A DNA stretch of 54,159 nt, from positions 1 to 54,159 of the forward strand of contig JAZOWA010000041.1 of assembly GCA_045659025.1 (NCBI GenBank), given 5' to 3'. The notes beneath the pieces are model-generated. The model was not told the origin of the DNA. It did no database searches and saw only the letters and a list, made by a program, of their open reading frames with translations. The stretch comes from SIG455 sp045659025 (GTDB taxonomy: Bacteria; Bacillota; Clostridia; UMGS1810). The stretch's first letter is position 1. Every line of letters starts with the position of its first letter. Below are positions 33,483-42,202 of this stretch, one piece after another. The position numbers and the translations under genes are program-made.

Positions 33483-34871
33483 TTATGCCTCCTCAAACAC
33501 GATCTTATTGAGCGCGTTTATATATGCTCTGATACTTGCCGCTACTATATCGGTGGATACACCGTTACCTGAATAGAGTTTGCCGTTATTGCGAAGTCTT
33601 ACAACAGCAGAGCCTAACGCTTCTTTTCCCTCGGTAACGGACTGTACCTGAAAATCGTCAAGTTCATAGTGATGACCGATACAATTCTCAATTGCACGGA
33701 AAGCAGAGTCTATAGGACCATCACCCATACTTACACCACTTATAACCTCGTCATCACATTTCAATGTAACCTGTGACATTGAGCCGGAAAGATTGCTGCT
33801 GCTTGTGGTGTAGTTCTCCAGATGATATGTAGAGGGCGCCTGCATAGCGGATACGGCAATCAATGCTTCAAGTTCCTTTGCACCTACTGCATCCTTCTTC
33901 TCGCAAATCTGCATAAGTGCCTTGTGCACATTACCACAGTCGGACTCGGAAAGGTCATAGCCGAGAATCTGTGATGCCTGTGCCACCTGAGATATAGTGC
34001 TTTCAGAATCGAGAAGGATATTCTTCTTCTCGTTCATAGTGTTATCGGTTGTATATGACTGCTGATTTATGCTATCGAGCATAGCGTCTATGCCTGAGTG
34101 GATTTTGGTGTTGTCAAGGTTAGTCTCTGCGCCTATCTGGGCTGAGCATACCTTCATAGCATCAGCAATCTCGCCTGTAATGAGGGCATCCTTGCCTGCC
34201 ATGGCGCATTTAAGACCGTCTGCACCGCTTCTGATAGCAGAAATTCCGCAAGCTACGCCCATATTGATTCTATCGGATACCTGAACATATACAGGGATTT
34301 CCACCTGGGATTTGATGTTTTCTACCAATGATGCGATATCCTCAGGCAAGGACACACCAGCATCATCACATACAGTTACCAAGCCGGCACCGTTTGCCTT
34401 TGCTTCCTTAATAGCGGATACAAGGAAATCAACGTCTGCTCTCGTGGCATCTAATGCGCAGAACTCTACATCATCACAGAGCGCTCTTGCGCTCTTGGTG
34501 AGTTCACCGATTTTAGAAAGCATCTTATCGGACTTGATGTGATAGGTGTATTCCATCTGCACGGTGGATACGGGAACCTCTATCTGCAAACGGGGTTTAG
34601 CAGCGTCCTTTATACACTCCCACGCGGATGTAACCTCCTCGGCGGTGAAGCCTACGGGAACAGCTACAACTGCATTACGGATATTCTGGGAAATAGTCTT
34701 ATAAATAATGGTATCCTCACGGAGATTCTTCACAGAGGCAAGTTCAACCGCATCTGCTCCCAATGAGTCTGCACATGTGGCAATGGCAGTCTTCTCACGG
34801 AAAAGCAATGCTACTTCCCTCTCCTGCGAAAGTCTTTTGAGTGTAATGTCTGCAATGTTAATCTTCTTCAT
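33483..34871 (-). CDS. 2-isopropylmalate synthase-like protein lacking catalytic residues
   Basis: 462 aa. The order of domains is that of LeuA: a TIM barrel (5-235), linker, and a C-terminal allosteric domain (346-460) with SMGDGPIDSAFRAI and GVSTDIVAASIRAYINALNKI intact. The barrel has lost the active site. The usual TTLRDGEQ is replaced by ITLKRLSQE (9-17), the HxH metal site by QVS at 197-199, and the NGxGERAGN loop is absent. Leucine binding may remain, catalysis should not. A leucine T-box precedes it, and the acyl-CoA synthetase fusion follows after 1 nt. ATG at 34871 has AAGGAG 7 nt upstream. It could be a regulator or scaffold, or an enzyme with new chemistry. Confidence 0.8.
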   Translation of the reverse strand: MKKINIADITLKRLSQEREVALLFREKTAIATCADSLGADAVELASVKNLREDTIIYKTISQNIRNAVVAVPVGFTAEEVTSAWECIKDAAKPRLQIEVPVSTVQMEYTYHIKSDKMLSKIGELTKSARALCDDVEFCALDATRADVDFLVSAIKEAKANGAGLVTVCDDAGVSLPEDIASLVENIKSQVEIPVYVQVSDRINMGVACGISAIRSGADGLKCAMAGKDALITGEIADAMKVCSAQIGAETNLDNTKIHSGIDAMLDSINQQSYTTDNTMNEKKNILLDSESTISQVAQASQILGYDLSESDCGNVHKALMQICEKKDAVGAKELEALIAVSAMQAPSTYHLENYTTSSSNLSGSMSQVTLKCDDEVISGVSMGDGPIDSAFRAIENCIGHHYELDDFQVQSVTEGKEALGSAVVRLRNNGKLYSGNGVSTDIVAASIRAYINALNKIVFEEA

Positions 34872-34912
34872 ACTGAAACTCCTTTGCTTCATATAGATAA
34901 TCGATTCTTACC

Positions 34913-34962
34913 AACAAAAAAACGTTTCCATCTCTTCATTGGCTTAAAGAGACGAAAACGTT
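34913..34962 (-). terminator. T-box-controlled terminator
   Basis: A long stem, AACGTTTTC-GTCTCTT against AAGAGA-TGGAAACGTT, is followed by TTTTTTT on the minus strand. It is mutually exclusive with the antiterminator that includes the T-box sequence at 34979-34990. Confidence 0.88.
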
Positions 34963-35191
34963 AATCTATACTTTGTTTCCGCGGTACCACTCTTCTTCAT
35001 CCTTACAGGATGCACTTTAGATGCCGACACATCTTAACTCTGTAACGGGAGTTCCCGTCTGCCATTACTGGTTTTTCACGGCAGCCACTCCGCAGTGAGT
35101 TCTGCAAACTCCCCCAATGCCTCGCACCACACGGCATCTCTCTCAAGGTAGAAGTGAATTGCATACTATTCTGCATCACAGCGTTTAATTA
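34913..35191 (-). promoter_or_regulatory. T-box riboswitch, leucine specifier (CTC)
   Basis: On the minus strand Stem I carries the AGAGAG and GGTGCGAG elements. The specifier loop reads GAA-CTC-A (codon at 35097-35099), so tRNA-Leu is the expected effector. The T-box sequence GTGGTACCGCGG lies at 34979-34990; its UGGU bulge fits a tRNA with discriminator A, as in tRNA-Leu. The terminator stem AACGTTT...AAACGTT with seven Ts ends the element (34913-34962). Uncharged tRNA-Leu should stabilise the antiterminator and turn on the LeuA-like and synthetase genes. Confidence 0.93.
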
Positions 35192-35197
35192 AAATTA

Positions 35198-35226
35198 ACT
35201 TTATCACAATGTATTGGCTTTGTCAA
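35198..35226 (-). promoter_or_regulatory. Promoter of the T-box-controlled operon
   Basis: Minus strand: TTGACA (35221-35226), 17-nt spacer, TAAAGT (35198-35203). It is placed so that transcription starts at about the first base of the T-box leader. Confidence 0.8.
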
Positions 35227-35249
35227 GACGTTTTTTCAAAAAACTTCGG

Positions 35250-35627
35250 TCATTTCGCCATTTCCGCAATGGCCTCAACCTCTATCAGCACACCCTTGGG
35301 CAATTTTGACACCTCAACACATGAACGAGCGGGATACGGCTGAGTGAAATACTGTCCGTAAATTTCGTTCACTATGGGAAAATCATTCATATTCTGTATG
35401 AACACAGCAGTCTTGACTACTCTATCAATACCGCTTCCTGATGCTTCAAGGAGATTCTTCAAATTAGCAAACACCTGATTGGCCTGAGCATCAATGCCCT
35501 CGGGGATTTCGCCCGTGGCAGGGTCTACGGGAATCTGACCTGATGTGAACACCATATCACCCGTCACAATCGCCTGTGAATACGGGCCGATTGCCGCAGG
35601 GGCTTTATCCGTCTTAACTTCTATCAT
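35250..35627 (-). CDS. ridA: RidA-family enamine/imine deaminase
   Basis: 125 aa, the standard length. Conserved features are APAAIGPYSQAI at the N-terminus, FTSGQIPVDPATGEI, and the arginine in YPARSCVEVSKLPKGVLIEVEAIA that binds the carboxylate of the substrate. RidA hydrolyses reactive 2-aminoacrylate and other enamines formed by PLP enzymes such as threonine dehydratase, protecting branched-chain amino acid synthesis. ATG at 35627 has AAGGAG 7 nt upstream; the longer frame from 35651 overlaps the cupin gene. It is the last gene of a small group with the cupin and YbaK genes. Confidence 0.93.
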   Translation of the reverse strand: MIEVKTDKAPAAIGPYSQAIVTGDMVFTSGQIPVDPATGEIPEGIDAQANQVFANLKNLLEASGSGIDRVVKTAVFIQNMNDFPIVNEIYGQYFTQPYPARSCVEVSKLPKGVLIEVEAIAEMAK

Positions 35628-35647
35628 ATCTATTCTCCTTATCGTAA

Positions 35648-35992
35648 TCACTCGGCAACAATAAGCGCAAGGAAGACAAGCATCTCGTCACCCGTGTTCT
35701 TGATAGAATGGCCTTCGCCCGAAGGGGTCAATGTAACCATACCGGGGATCGCTTCCACTTTATTGCCGTTATCGTTATACTCACCCTTACCGGAGAGGAT
35801 AAAGTATGTCTCGCTCTCCCCTATGTGCATATGGTAATCCACCTGCTCACCGGGCTTCACCTGCACTATGGAGAAAAGACGGATTCTGGGATCTGATACA
35901 TCAAAATCCGCAAGGTCTGTCATGAGCATCTTCTCTTTGCCCTCGTTATTCAATTTAGTAATGGTTTTGAGCTCTTTTATCTGTTTATACAT
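35648..35992 (-). CDS. Small cupin-domain protein
   Basis: 114 aa single-domain cupin. Motif 1 is VDYHMHIGESETYFILSGKGEY (two His and a Glu for metal binding) and motif 2 is PGMVTLTPSGEGHSI (third His). Metal-binding cupins of this size are often of unknown function or bind small sugars or acids. ATG at 35992 has AGGAGG 7 nt upstream, so an earlier frame start at 36052 is rejected. It is followed by ridA with 20 nt spacing, and YbaK is 31 nt upstream. The three probably form one transcript. Confidence 0.85.
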   Translation of the reverse strand: MYKQIKELKTITKLNNEGKEKMLMTDLADFDVSDPRIRLFSIVQVKPGEQVDYHMHIGESETYFILSGKGEYNDNGNKVEAIPGMVTLTPSGEGHSIKNTGDEMLVFLALIVAE

Positions 35993-36023
35993 ATCAATAC
36001 CTCCTATGAGTTTTATAATATAT

Positions 36024-36497
36024 CTACCGAGTGATTTTGCACACTCTGGCACCTACGAGATCTACCAGATGGCGGGGTGAGATTTCTACCTGATAGCCAA
36101 TCTTACCCGCACTGAATACTATGGTATCAAATCCAAGGCAGGTTTCATCAACTACGGTGGTGTAGAGTTTCTTCATACCAATAGGTGAGCATCCGCCACG
36201 GATGTAGCCTGTGACTTTATTGATATCCTTAACGGGTATCATCTCCACGGATTTCTCCCCTACTGAAGCAGCACAAAGCTTGAGGTCAAGCTCACACTCA
36301 ACGGGAACTACAAACACATAGTTTTTCTTACTGGGAGCGACGGTGACTAAAGTCTTGAACACCTGAGCAGAATCCTTGCCGATTTTACGGGCAACGGAGC
36401 AACCATCATAATCGCCGTTACTCTCATAAGTATATATAGAATACTCAATCTTATTAGTCTCGAGTATCCGCATAGCGTTAGTCTTGAAATTTGCCAA
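36024..36497 (-). CDS. Cys-tRNA(Pro) deacylase, YbaK/EbsC family
   Basis: 157 aa. DGCSVARKIGKDSAQVFKTLV near the N-terminus carries the conserved Lys (QVFKTL) needed for activity. VEMIPVKDINKVTGYIRGGCSPIGMKK has the GxxSPxG loop that binds the tRNA end. The enzyme hydrolyses Cys-tRNA(Pro) formed by prolyl-tRNA synthetase. The start is TTG at 36497, because AGGTG lies 6 nt upstream. The nearest ATG upstream (36515) is within the region expected to hold the ribosome binding site. Confidence 0.9.
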   Translation of the reverse strand: MANFKTNAMRILETNKIEYSIYTYESNGDYDGCSVARKIGKDSAQVFKTLVTVAPSKKNYVFVVPVECELDLKLCAASVGEKSVEMIPVKDINKVTGYIRGGCSPIGMKKLYTTVVDETCLGFDTIVFSAGKIGYQVEISPRHLVDLVGARVCKITR

Positions 36498-36599
36498 TTT
36501 TATCACCTGTAACACAACAAATATCCATTTTACACATACACACTATAATTATAGAATTAGTGAACAATTTAGATGTCGTAAACTCATTTTACCAGGAGT

Positions 36600-36627
36600 A
36601 AAAATGCTTGCTTGCAAGGGCATTTTT
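36600..36627. repeat. Hairpin next to the cloverleaf palindrome
   Basis: AAAAATGC (36600-36607) pairs with GCATTTTT (36620-36627), enclosing CTTGCAAG. It lies 12 nt from the cloverleaf element and could function as a terminator on either strand, though no plus-strand gene precedes it. Confidence 0.6.
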
Positions 36628-36638
36628 GCGACGCCGTC

Positions 36639-36718
36639 AATTGACATAGTGCTCGTTAGAGCACAAAGAGCGTTAGCTCTTGAGAATTTTATAAAATAAA
36701 ATTCTGCATATGTCAATT
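36639..36718. repeat. 80-bp cloverleaf-like palindromic element
   Basis: A perfect 10-bp outer stem AATTGACATA/TATGTCAATT (36639-36648 with 36709-36718) encloses three perfect hairpins in series. GTGCTC-GTTA-GAGCAC is at 36649-36664, AAGAGC-GTTA-GCTCTT at 36666-36681, and AGAATTTTA-5 nt-TAAAATTCT at 36683-36705. Linkers are 0, 1, 1 and 3 nt. No ORF is inside. It may be a dispersed repeat, a MITE-like element or a structured RNA upstream of YbaK. Confidence 0.75.
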
Positions 36719-36751
36719 ATACCAATTTTCCGTCGGATAATCAATATTTTT

Positions 36752-36787
36752 GTAAAATAAAAAAGAAGATGCTTTCGCATCCTCTTT
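36752..36787 (-). terminator. Terminator after the solute-binding protein gene
   Basis: GATGC-GAAA-GCATC with flanking AAGA/TCTT pairs (one mismatch) and a T-rich tract on the minus strand, right after the stop codon at 36788. Confidence 0.8.
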
Positions 36788-38380
36788 TTATTCTTTGAAT
36801 TTAACATACACCTTATCAAAACCCGTGAAGATTCCCGTTCTGGAAATATGGGGGTCCCCTTTAATACGGGTGGAGGTGAATACCGCATCCGTCTCAAAAT
36901 ACAACGGGATAATGGGCATTTCATCACGGAACACGAATTCGAATTCCTTATATGCGCTCTTTATATCGTTCTCTCCCGATGATACGGAGATTCTGTAAAG
37001 TGCATTATCCATATTCTGTGATGAGAATCTGTAAAAGTTCTGATATCCGCCGCTACCCAGCATAAAGGATATATTACAATCGTTGGCAATATCCGTCCTG
37101 CCGATGAACAGATCATAATTTCCGTTTTGCACTGCGTCTATATAGCTCCAGTAATCAAGGTGAGACACGGTAAGCTTTATGCCCTCAGAGGCGAAAGCGG
37201 ATCTCAACATATCTGCAAGTAGTTCTGCATTGGTATTTCCGGAATTCAACACGAGGTGGAATGACATACTGTATTCAACATCATCAACATATTTATCAAG
37301 AACTCCGTCACCATCAAGATCGAGCCAGCCAGCAGTCTTCAAAAGATTCATAGTCTCTCCCGCTTCATATCTGTCTGCAAGGAGATTACCACTTGCAAAA
37401 TATGCGTTAGGATTGACAGGATAATCTGCGGTGGCGCCGTGGGTGTATAAGATATCGGAAACAAGCTTCTCCTTATTCACCGCCCTTGATATGATTTTAC
37501 GCACTTCCTTATCGGCAAGCACAGGGTTGGCACAGTTAATGCCGAGGAAGGTAAGACGGTTGCTCTCGTATTCATAGGTGGAAAAGGCACCATTCATAGC
37601 AGTATCACCCCAGGAATACAAATCGGTGGTGATAAAATCCGTCTCCACCGCCTCAAAGTTATATTTGGCAATAGAGGTGTCTTTCATATACTTGATATAA
37701 ATATCCTCTACGTAGGGTTCTTCACCGTGATCATATCCCCTGCTCTTTATAAGAGTGATACCCGTAGCATCCTTCATACGAACTTCGTACTTACCCGTAC
37801 CATTTGGAATGAATGATTCGTTGGGTGATGCAAAATCACCATCCGTAAGTTCGGAAGGAAGAATCGGGAAGTCCAATAGATTCACAAAATTGGACATGGG
37901 ATAGTAAAGCTCAAACACCACCGCGCCATCGCTGCTCTGGTAGCAGGATTTTACATTGGTAAGGGCGGTTTTATATTTGGATTCCACAGACATAATGCGG
38001 TTAAATGTGGCAACCACATCACCGGTATCAAGCTCTGAACCGTCGTGGAATTTAACTTTCTTTTTAAGGCGGACTATATATACGGTGTTATCCGCTTCCG
38101 TGCTATAACCCGAAGCGAGTACGGGAGTGGCAGAGAAATTATTCTCCACCTGAAACAACCCCTCATACACAAGGCCCATAACATCAGATACACTCTTGAA
38201 TCCCGTGGTGATTGGGTTCAAGGTGTCAGGAGAATCGCAGAAGAGATTGACACTACCACCATCTATGGGAGTGACACTCTCGGAAACTGCCGAGAGGTTC
38301 TCTGCCGTTTTATCCGCTCTGCTACCGCAACCCGTAAGGAGCAGGGTTACCAACAGAATATACGAAATTGTCTTTTTCAT
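36788..38380 (-). CDS. ABC transporter solute-binding lipoprotein, family 5 (peptide/nickel type)
   Basis: 530 aa. A signal peptide with lipobox LLTGC (Cys about residue 19) anchors it outside the membrane. The remainder follows the SBP_bac_5 pattern: LNPITTGFKSVSDVMGLVYEGLF, VKFHDGSELDTGDVVATFNRIM, and a long bilobed sequence ending in DEMPIIPLYFE. Family members bind oligopeptides, dipeptides or nickel complexes. No permease or ATPase genes are adjacent, so it probably works with a transporter encoded elsewhere. It starts 8 nt after the YmdB gene. ATG at 38380 is preferred to the TTG one codon earlier. Confidence 0.9.
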   Translation of the reverse strand: MKKTISYILLVTLLLTGCGSRADKTAENLSAVSESVTPIDGGSVNLFCDSPDTLNPITTGFKSVSDVMGLVYEGLFQVENNFSATPVLASGYSTEADNTVYIVRLKKKVKFHDGSELDTGDVVATFNRIMSVESKYKTALTNVKSCYQSSDGAVVFELYYPMSNFVNLLDFPILPSELTDGDFASPNESFIPNGTGKYEVRMKDATGITLIKSRGYDHGEEPYVEDIYIKYMKDTSIAKYNFEAVETDFITTDLYSWGDTAMNGAFSTYEYESNRLTFLGINCANPVLADKEVRKIISRAVNKEKLVSDILYTHGATADYPVNPNAYFASGNLLADRYEAGETMNLLKTAGWLDLDGDGVLDKYVDDVEYSMSFHLVLNSGNTNAELLADMLRSAFASEGIKLTVSHLDYWSYIDAVQNGNYDLFIGRTDIANDCNISFMLGSGGYQNFYRFSSQNMDNALYRISVSSGENDIKSAYKEFEFVFRDEMPIIPLYFETDAVFTSTRIKGDPHISRTGIFTGFDKVYVKFKE

Positions 38381-38388
38381 CAATACAC

Positions 38389-39159
38389 CTACTCAATACG
38401 AACTCTTTTAACACCGATACATTTATTGGTGTTATCATCAATTTCAAAAATCGCACCGCACAGCATTGAATTGCCGTAAGCGGGCTGGAATTTAACCGGC
38501 ATAGAGGTGCGAAAACGTTCTATGATGATATCCTTATCAATGCCAAGGACAGAATTTACAACACCCGTCATACCCAAGTCAGTAATATAACCTGTGCCCC
38601 TTGGCATAAGACGTTCATCAGCAGTCTGGACATGGGTGTGAGTGCCGAATATTCCCGTAACCCTGCCATCTAAATAAAAAGCAAGGGCAAGTTTCTCACT
38701 GGTAGCTTCCGCATGGAAGTCAACGAAAATCATATCACACTTATCCTTAATCTTTGCTATCTCTTCGTCCGCAGTGGCAAAGGGGCAATCTATCCTGAAG
38801 GTATTGACACTACCCACAAGATTGATTACGCCGATAGACTTATCGCCTATCTTAACAACTGTGCTGCCTTTACCGGCTGTACCCTTGGGGTAATTGGCAG
38901 GGCGAATGATATCGGAATTGGAGAGGACTTTGGTGATCTCGTCTCTGTCAAAGGCGTGGTTGCCCAAGGTGACAACATCTGCGCCGCTTTCGGTAAGTAT
39001 CTCATACTCCTTAGGCGTGATGCCGTTACGCATAGCGGCATTTTCTCCATTGACAATGCAAAAATCAATGTCTTCATCCTGCTTCAAGTATTTAAGAGTG
39101 GAACGGATGAATTCAACACCGTTCTCCCCCGTTACGTCGCCTACTGCAAGTATTCTCAT
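38389..39159 (-). CDS. ymdB: YmdB-family metallophosphoesterase (TIGR00282)
   Basis: 256 aa, typical length. Metal-binding residues of the fold appear in order: GDVTGENG at the N-terminus, NGENAAMRNGI, GNHAFDRDEI, DFHAEATSEK and GTHTHVQTAD. YmdB of Bacillus hydrolyses 2',3'-cyclic nucleotides and affects biofilm and motility gene choice. It is often next to rny, as here. ATG at 39159 has AAAGGCG upstream; the longer frame to 39225 starts in a non-conserved region. It shares the direction of rny but a terminator-like hairpin lies between. Confidence 0.92.
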   Translation of the reverse strand: MRILAVGDVTGENGVEFIRSTLKYLKQDEDIDFCIVNGENAAMRNGITPKEYEILTESGADVVTLGNHAFDRDEITKVLSNSDIIRPANYPKGTAGKGSTVVKIGDKSIGVINLVGSVNTFRIDCPFATADEEIAKIKDKCDMIFVDFHAEATSEKLALAFYLDGRVTGIFGTHTHVQTADERLMPRGTGYITDLGMTGVVNSVLGIDKDIIIERFRTSMPVKFQPAYGNSMLCGAIFEIDDNTNKCIGVKRVRIE

Positions 39160-39261
39160 ATCAATCGCCTTTCTAAGCATTTGCGAGTATTTCAACAAAG
39201 CAATGGCGTGAAAACACGCGCCCAAAACGGGTTTGGATATTGACGCGATTGCTTAAGGGTG

Positions 39262-39291
39262 CAAAAGAGAGTGACATAAGCCACTCTCTTT
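39262..39291 (-). terminator. Hairpin terminator after rny
   Basis: The minus strand has a 10-bp stem AAAGAGAGTG/CACTCTCTTT with an 8-nt loop and a short TTTT tail, 10 nt past the rny stop. The tail is short, so partial read-through into ymdB is likely. Confidence 0.65.
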
Positions 39292-39301
39292 AAGTTTGTG
39301 T

Positions 39302-40846
39302 TTATTTAGCATAATCTACTGAGCGGGTCTCCCTGATTACGTTAACCTTAATCTGTCCGGGATATTCCATCTCACGTTCTATCTGTTTAACAATATCTCT
39401 TGTTACAAGCACCATATCGTCGTCGCTTATAACCTCAGGCTTAACCATGATACGAATCTCACGGCCTGCCTGAACTGCATATGATTTCTCAACGCCATTA
39501 TAGCTCTGTGCTATCTCTTCAAGTTTCTCCAAACGTTTGATGTAGCTCTCAATGTTCTCGCGTCTCGCACCGGGACGTGCCGCAGAAATCGCGTCTGCCG
39601 CCTGAACGATACATGCAATCACCGTGCTGGCTTCAACATCGCCATGGTGTGCTGCGATAGCATGGATAACATCATTGGACTCACGGTACTTCTTGGCAAC
39701 GTCAACACCTAAGTCAACGTGTGAACCCTCAACCTCATGGTCGATGGCTTTACCAATATCGTGCAAAAGACCTGCACGCTTTGCAAGCTTGATATCTACG
39801 CCGAGCTCTGCCGCCATAATACCTGCTACGTGAGCAACCTCGATGGAGTGTTTCAATACATTCTGGCCGTAACTTGTACGGTATCTGAGACGTCCTAAGA
39901 GTTTAATCATCTCGGGATGCAATCCGTGAACGCCTGTCTCAAAAGTGGCGTGTTCACCCTCCTGCTTGATAACTGCATCGACTTCCTTGCGGGCTTTATC
40001 AACAGTCTCTTCAATTCTTGCAGGGTGGATTCTGCCGTCTGAAATAAGTTTCTCAAGAGCAACTCTTGCAACCTCTCTGCGGATGGGATCAAAGCTGGAA
40101 AGCACCACCGCCTCGGGGGTGTCGTCAATGATGAGGTCTACACCTGTCATTGTCTCAAGTGTCCTGATGTTTCTGCCTTCACGACCGATTATTCTACCCT
40201 TCATATCATCGCTGGGAAGGGCTACAACCGACACGGTCGCCTCAGCAACGTGGTCGGCTGCGCATCTCTGGATGGCATTGCTGATAATGTTCTTTGCTCT
40301 CTTATCAGCCTCATCCTTGGCACGCATCTCTATTTCCTCTACCATTTTAGCAGTTTCATGACGAATTTCAGATTCTACACTTTTAAGTAAATAATCCTTG
40401 GCCTCCTCTACACTCATTGAAGATATTCTCTCGAGTATCTTCATCTGGTCGGCCTTCATCTTGTCTGTCTCTTCTTTGAGCTTGTCTATCTCTTTAATCT
40501 TGATATTAAGCTTCTCGTCCTTCTTATCCAGTGAATCTTCTTTCTGCTGGATACGTCTTTCCTGTCTGGAAATCTCACTTCTGCGCTCTTTAATCTCGCT
40601 CTCAAACTCGGATCTGTTCTTATGGATTTCTTCTTTTGCTTCCAAAAGAACTTCCTTGCGTTTGCTCTCAGAACGCTTCATCGCTTCTTCAACAATGCGC
40701 TTTGCCTCTTCCTCGGCGCTGCCGATCTGAGACTCTGCTACTTTCTTTCTGTAACCGATGCCTATAAGTATGCCTACAAACATCAATACAACGGCTACTA
40801 TGCCCATTATTATGATTATACCGGGTGATTCTAACAAACTATTCAT
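39302..40846 (-). CDS. rny: Ribonuclease Y
   Basis: 514 aa, full length. An N-terminal membrane helix (about 8-31) is followed by a long coiled coil (about 35-200) rich in E, K and R. The KH domain has RIIGREGRNIRTLE, and the HD domain has LLHDIGKAIDHEVEGSH. RNase Y is the main initiating endoribonuclease of mRNA decay in Firmicutes and is part of a membrane-bound degradosome. A sigma-A promoter and AGGAGG sit directly upstream. Confidence 0.97.
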   Translation of the reverse strand: MNSLLESPGIIIIMGIVAVVLMFVGILIGIGYRKKVAESQIGSAEEEAKRIVEEAMKRSESKRKEVLLEAKEEIHKNRSEFESEIKERRSEISRQERRIQQKEDSLDKKDEKLNIKIKEIDKLKEETDKMKADQMKILERISSMSVEEAKDYLLKSVESEIRHETAKMVEEIEMRAKDEADKRAKNIISNAIQRCAADHVAEATVSVVALPSDDMKGRIIGREGRNIRTLETMTGVDLIIDDTPEAVVLSSFDPIRREVARVALEKLISDGRIHPARIEETVDKARKEVDAVIKQEGEHATFETGVHGLHPEMIKLLGRLRYRTSYGQNVLKHSIEVAHVAGIMAAELGVDIKLAKRAGLLHDIGKAIDHEVEGSHVDLGVDVAKKYRESNDVIHAIAAHHGDVEASTVIACIVQAADAISAARPGARRENIESYIKRLEKLEEIAQSYNGVEKSYAVQAGREIRIMVKPEVISDDDMVLVTRDIVKQIEREMEYPGQIKVNVIRETRSVDYAK

Positions 40847-40915
40847 TCTCTCCTCCTTTTCTGCGTTATTTTATCATATTTATCGATATTGTCATAATGG
40901 CTAAAACACATCTTT

Positions 40916-40944
40916 ATTTTATACTTTTTTTATCAAAATGTCAA
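40916..40944 (-). promoter_or_regulatory. Promoter of rny
   Basis: Minus strand: TTGACA (40939-40944), 17-nt spacer, TAAAAT (40916-40921). A second TAAAAT box preceded by ATGACA lies nearer the gene, so a tandem promoter is possible. Confidence 0.7.
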
Positions 40945-41051
40945 TAAATTTTTATGCATTTATCCAAATTTTTTATCGATTTTTTCGACATTGTTGACTA
41001 TCAATATCACCAATATTATTTTGGTTGAATTTGATAAAAAAGTCACTATCA

Positions 41052-41084
41052 CACAAAAACCGCACACGGTTGTGTGCGGTTTCT
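41052..41084 (-). terminator. Terminator of the sugar-modification operon
   Basis: A perfect 11-bp stem AAACCGCACAC/GTGTGCGGTTT with a 4-nt loop, followed by T residues on the minus strand, 12 nt past the oxidoreductase stop. Confidence 0.9.
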
Positions 41085-41095
41085 CTATAAACTTA

Positions 41096-42142
41096 TTAAA
41101 GCGCAATATGTGTCTTGCTTGAGTTGCTCTTGTAAACGGATTCAACAACCTTCTGGGCTGCAATTGCATCTGCGGCGGTAACGGGAATCTCGCCCTCGCC
41201 GAGAACTGCTTTACCGAAGCGCTCGATCTCTTTGGTATACATATTGCCAAACTCAACTTCAAGTTTAACGGGCTCTGCCATAATACGATTCTGCTGAGCG
41301 TCGTATGCAGCGTCACTATTACCGCAAACGAGTTCTACTGTACCCGTCTCAATCTGTGACAATGTGCCGACTGCGGTGAGGCTACCTGCTGTGCCGTAGA
41401 ATTCAAGGGCGCATTTGGCAATCTCATCAGGGATATTGAAGTTAGCACCCACATATGCAACAGCACCATTGCTGAGTCTGCCGATCAAGTAACCCGCATC
41501 CTCTACACCGTTATATGCAAACACCTGATTATCCGCAATACCTGCAACATCAGTAAATTCTGCGCCTGTGATATAGCGGATAAGGTCAATACAGTGAATA
41601 CCCATATCCATCATTGCGCCACCGCCTGAAAGCTTGGCTTCCTGTCTCCAGCAGTTATCCATTGTGGGATACCAGCAAGTGAACTCTGCTCGGGCAGAAA
41701 CGAGTTTGCCGATTTTGCCCTCTGCGATGATTTCCTTCATCTTTTCATGGAAAGCGGCATAACGCATCATAAATCCAACACCGAGTTTGATATTGGCTTT
41801 CTCACAGATTGCTACTATCTCCTCTGCCTCTGCTATATCAAGACCGATAGGCTTTTCCAAAAGGATATGCTTGCCTGCCTTTGCTGCCGCCTCTACCTGC
41901 TCCTTATGGCAGAATACGGGGGATGCAATATATACTGCATCTATCTCTTTAATTGCGAGGAGTTCCTCTGCATTATCAAAGGCATAGAGAGCATTGTATT
42001 TCTCTTTAACTTTCTTTGCTGCTTCGCCATTTGTATCCATTACTGCGATAAGCTCGGCGTTGTCTGCAAGCATCATACCGGGGATTGTACGTCTGTCGGC
42101 AATACCGCCACATCCGATTACGCCCCATTTGACTTTACTCAT
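41096..42142 (-). CDS. Gfo/Idh/MocA-family NAD(P)-dependent oxidoreductase
   Basis: 348 aa. The Rossmann fold begins WGVIGCGGIADRRTIPGM. The family motif is EKPIGLD near residue 97, and the second domain has GGGAMMDMGIHCIDLIRYITG with the likely catalytic His. These enzymes oxidise or reduce sugars and cyclitols using NAD(P). It is the last gene of an operon with a YesU-like protein and a DegT aminotransferase. The MITE-like element separates it from the aminotransferase gene by 343 nt. The substrate is not determined. Confidence 0.9.
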   Translation of the reverse strand: MSKVKWGVIGCGGIADRRTIPGMMLADNAELIAVMDTNGEAAKKVKEKYNALYAFDNAEELLAIKEIDAVYIASPVFCHKEQVEAAAKAGKHILLEKPIGLDIAEAEEIVAICEKANIKLGVGFMMRYAAFHEKMKEIIAEGKIGKLVSARAEFTCWYPTMDNCWRQEAKLSGGGAMMDMGIHCIDLIRYITGAEFTDVAGIADNQVFAYNGVEDAGYLIGRLSNGAVAYVGANFNIPDEIAKCALEFYGTAGSLTAVGTLSQIETGTVELVCGNSDAAYDAQQNRIMAEPVKLEVEFGNMYTKEIERFGKAVLGEGEIPVTAADAIAAQKVVESVYKSNSSKTHIAL

Positions 42143-42202
42143 ATTAATCTTCCTTTCAATCTTAAAAAGGGTGAGGCAGTGATAACTACCCCACCCCGCT
42201 TA

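Noticed and set aside
36639..36718. tRNA gene in the cloverleaf element
   Set aside because: Stem lengths, loops and the lack of TTCRA and anticodon-loop features do not fit a tRNA.
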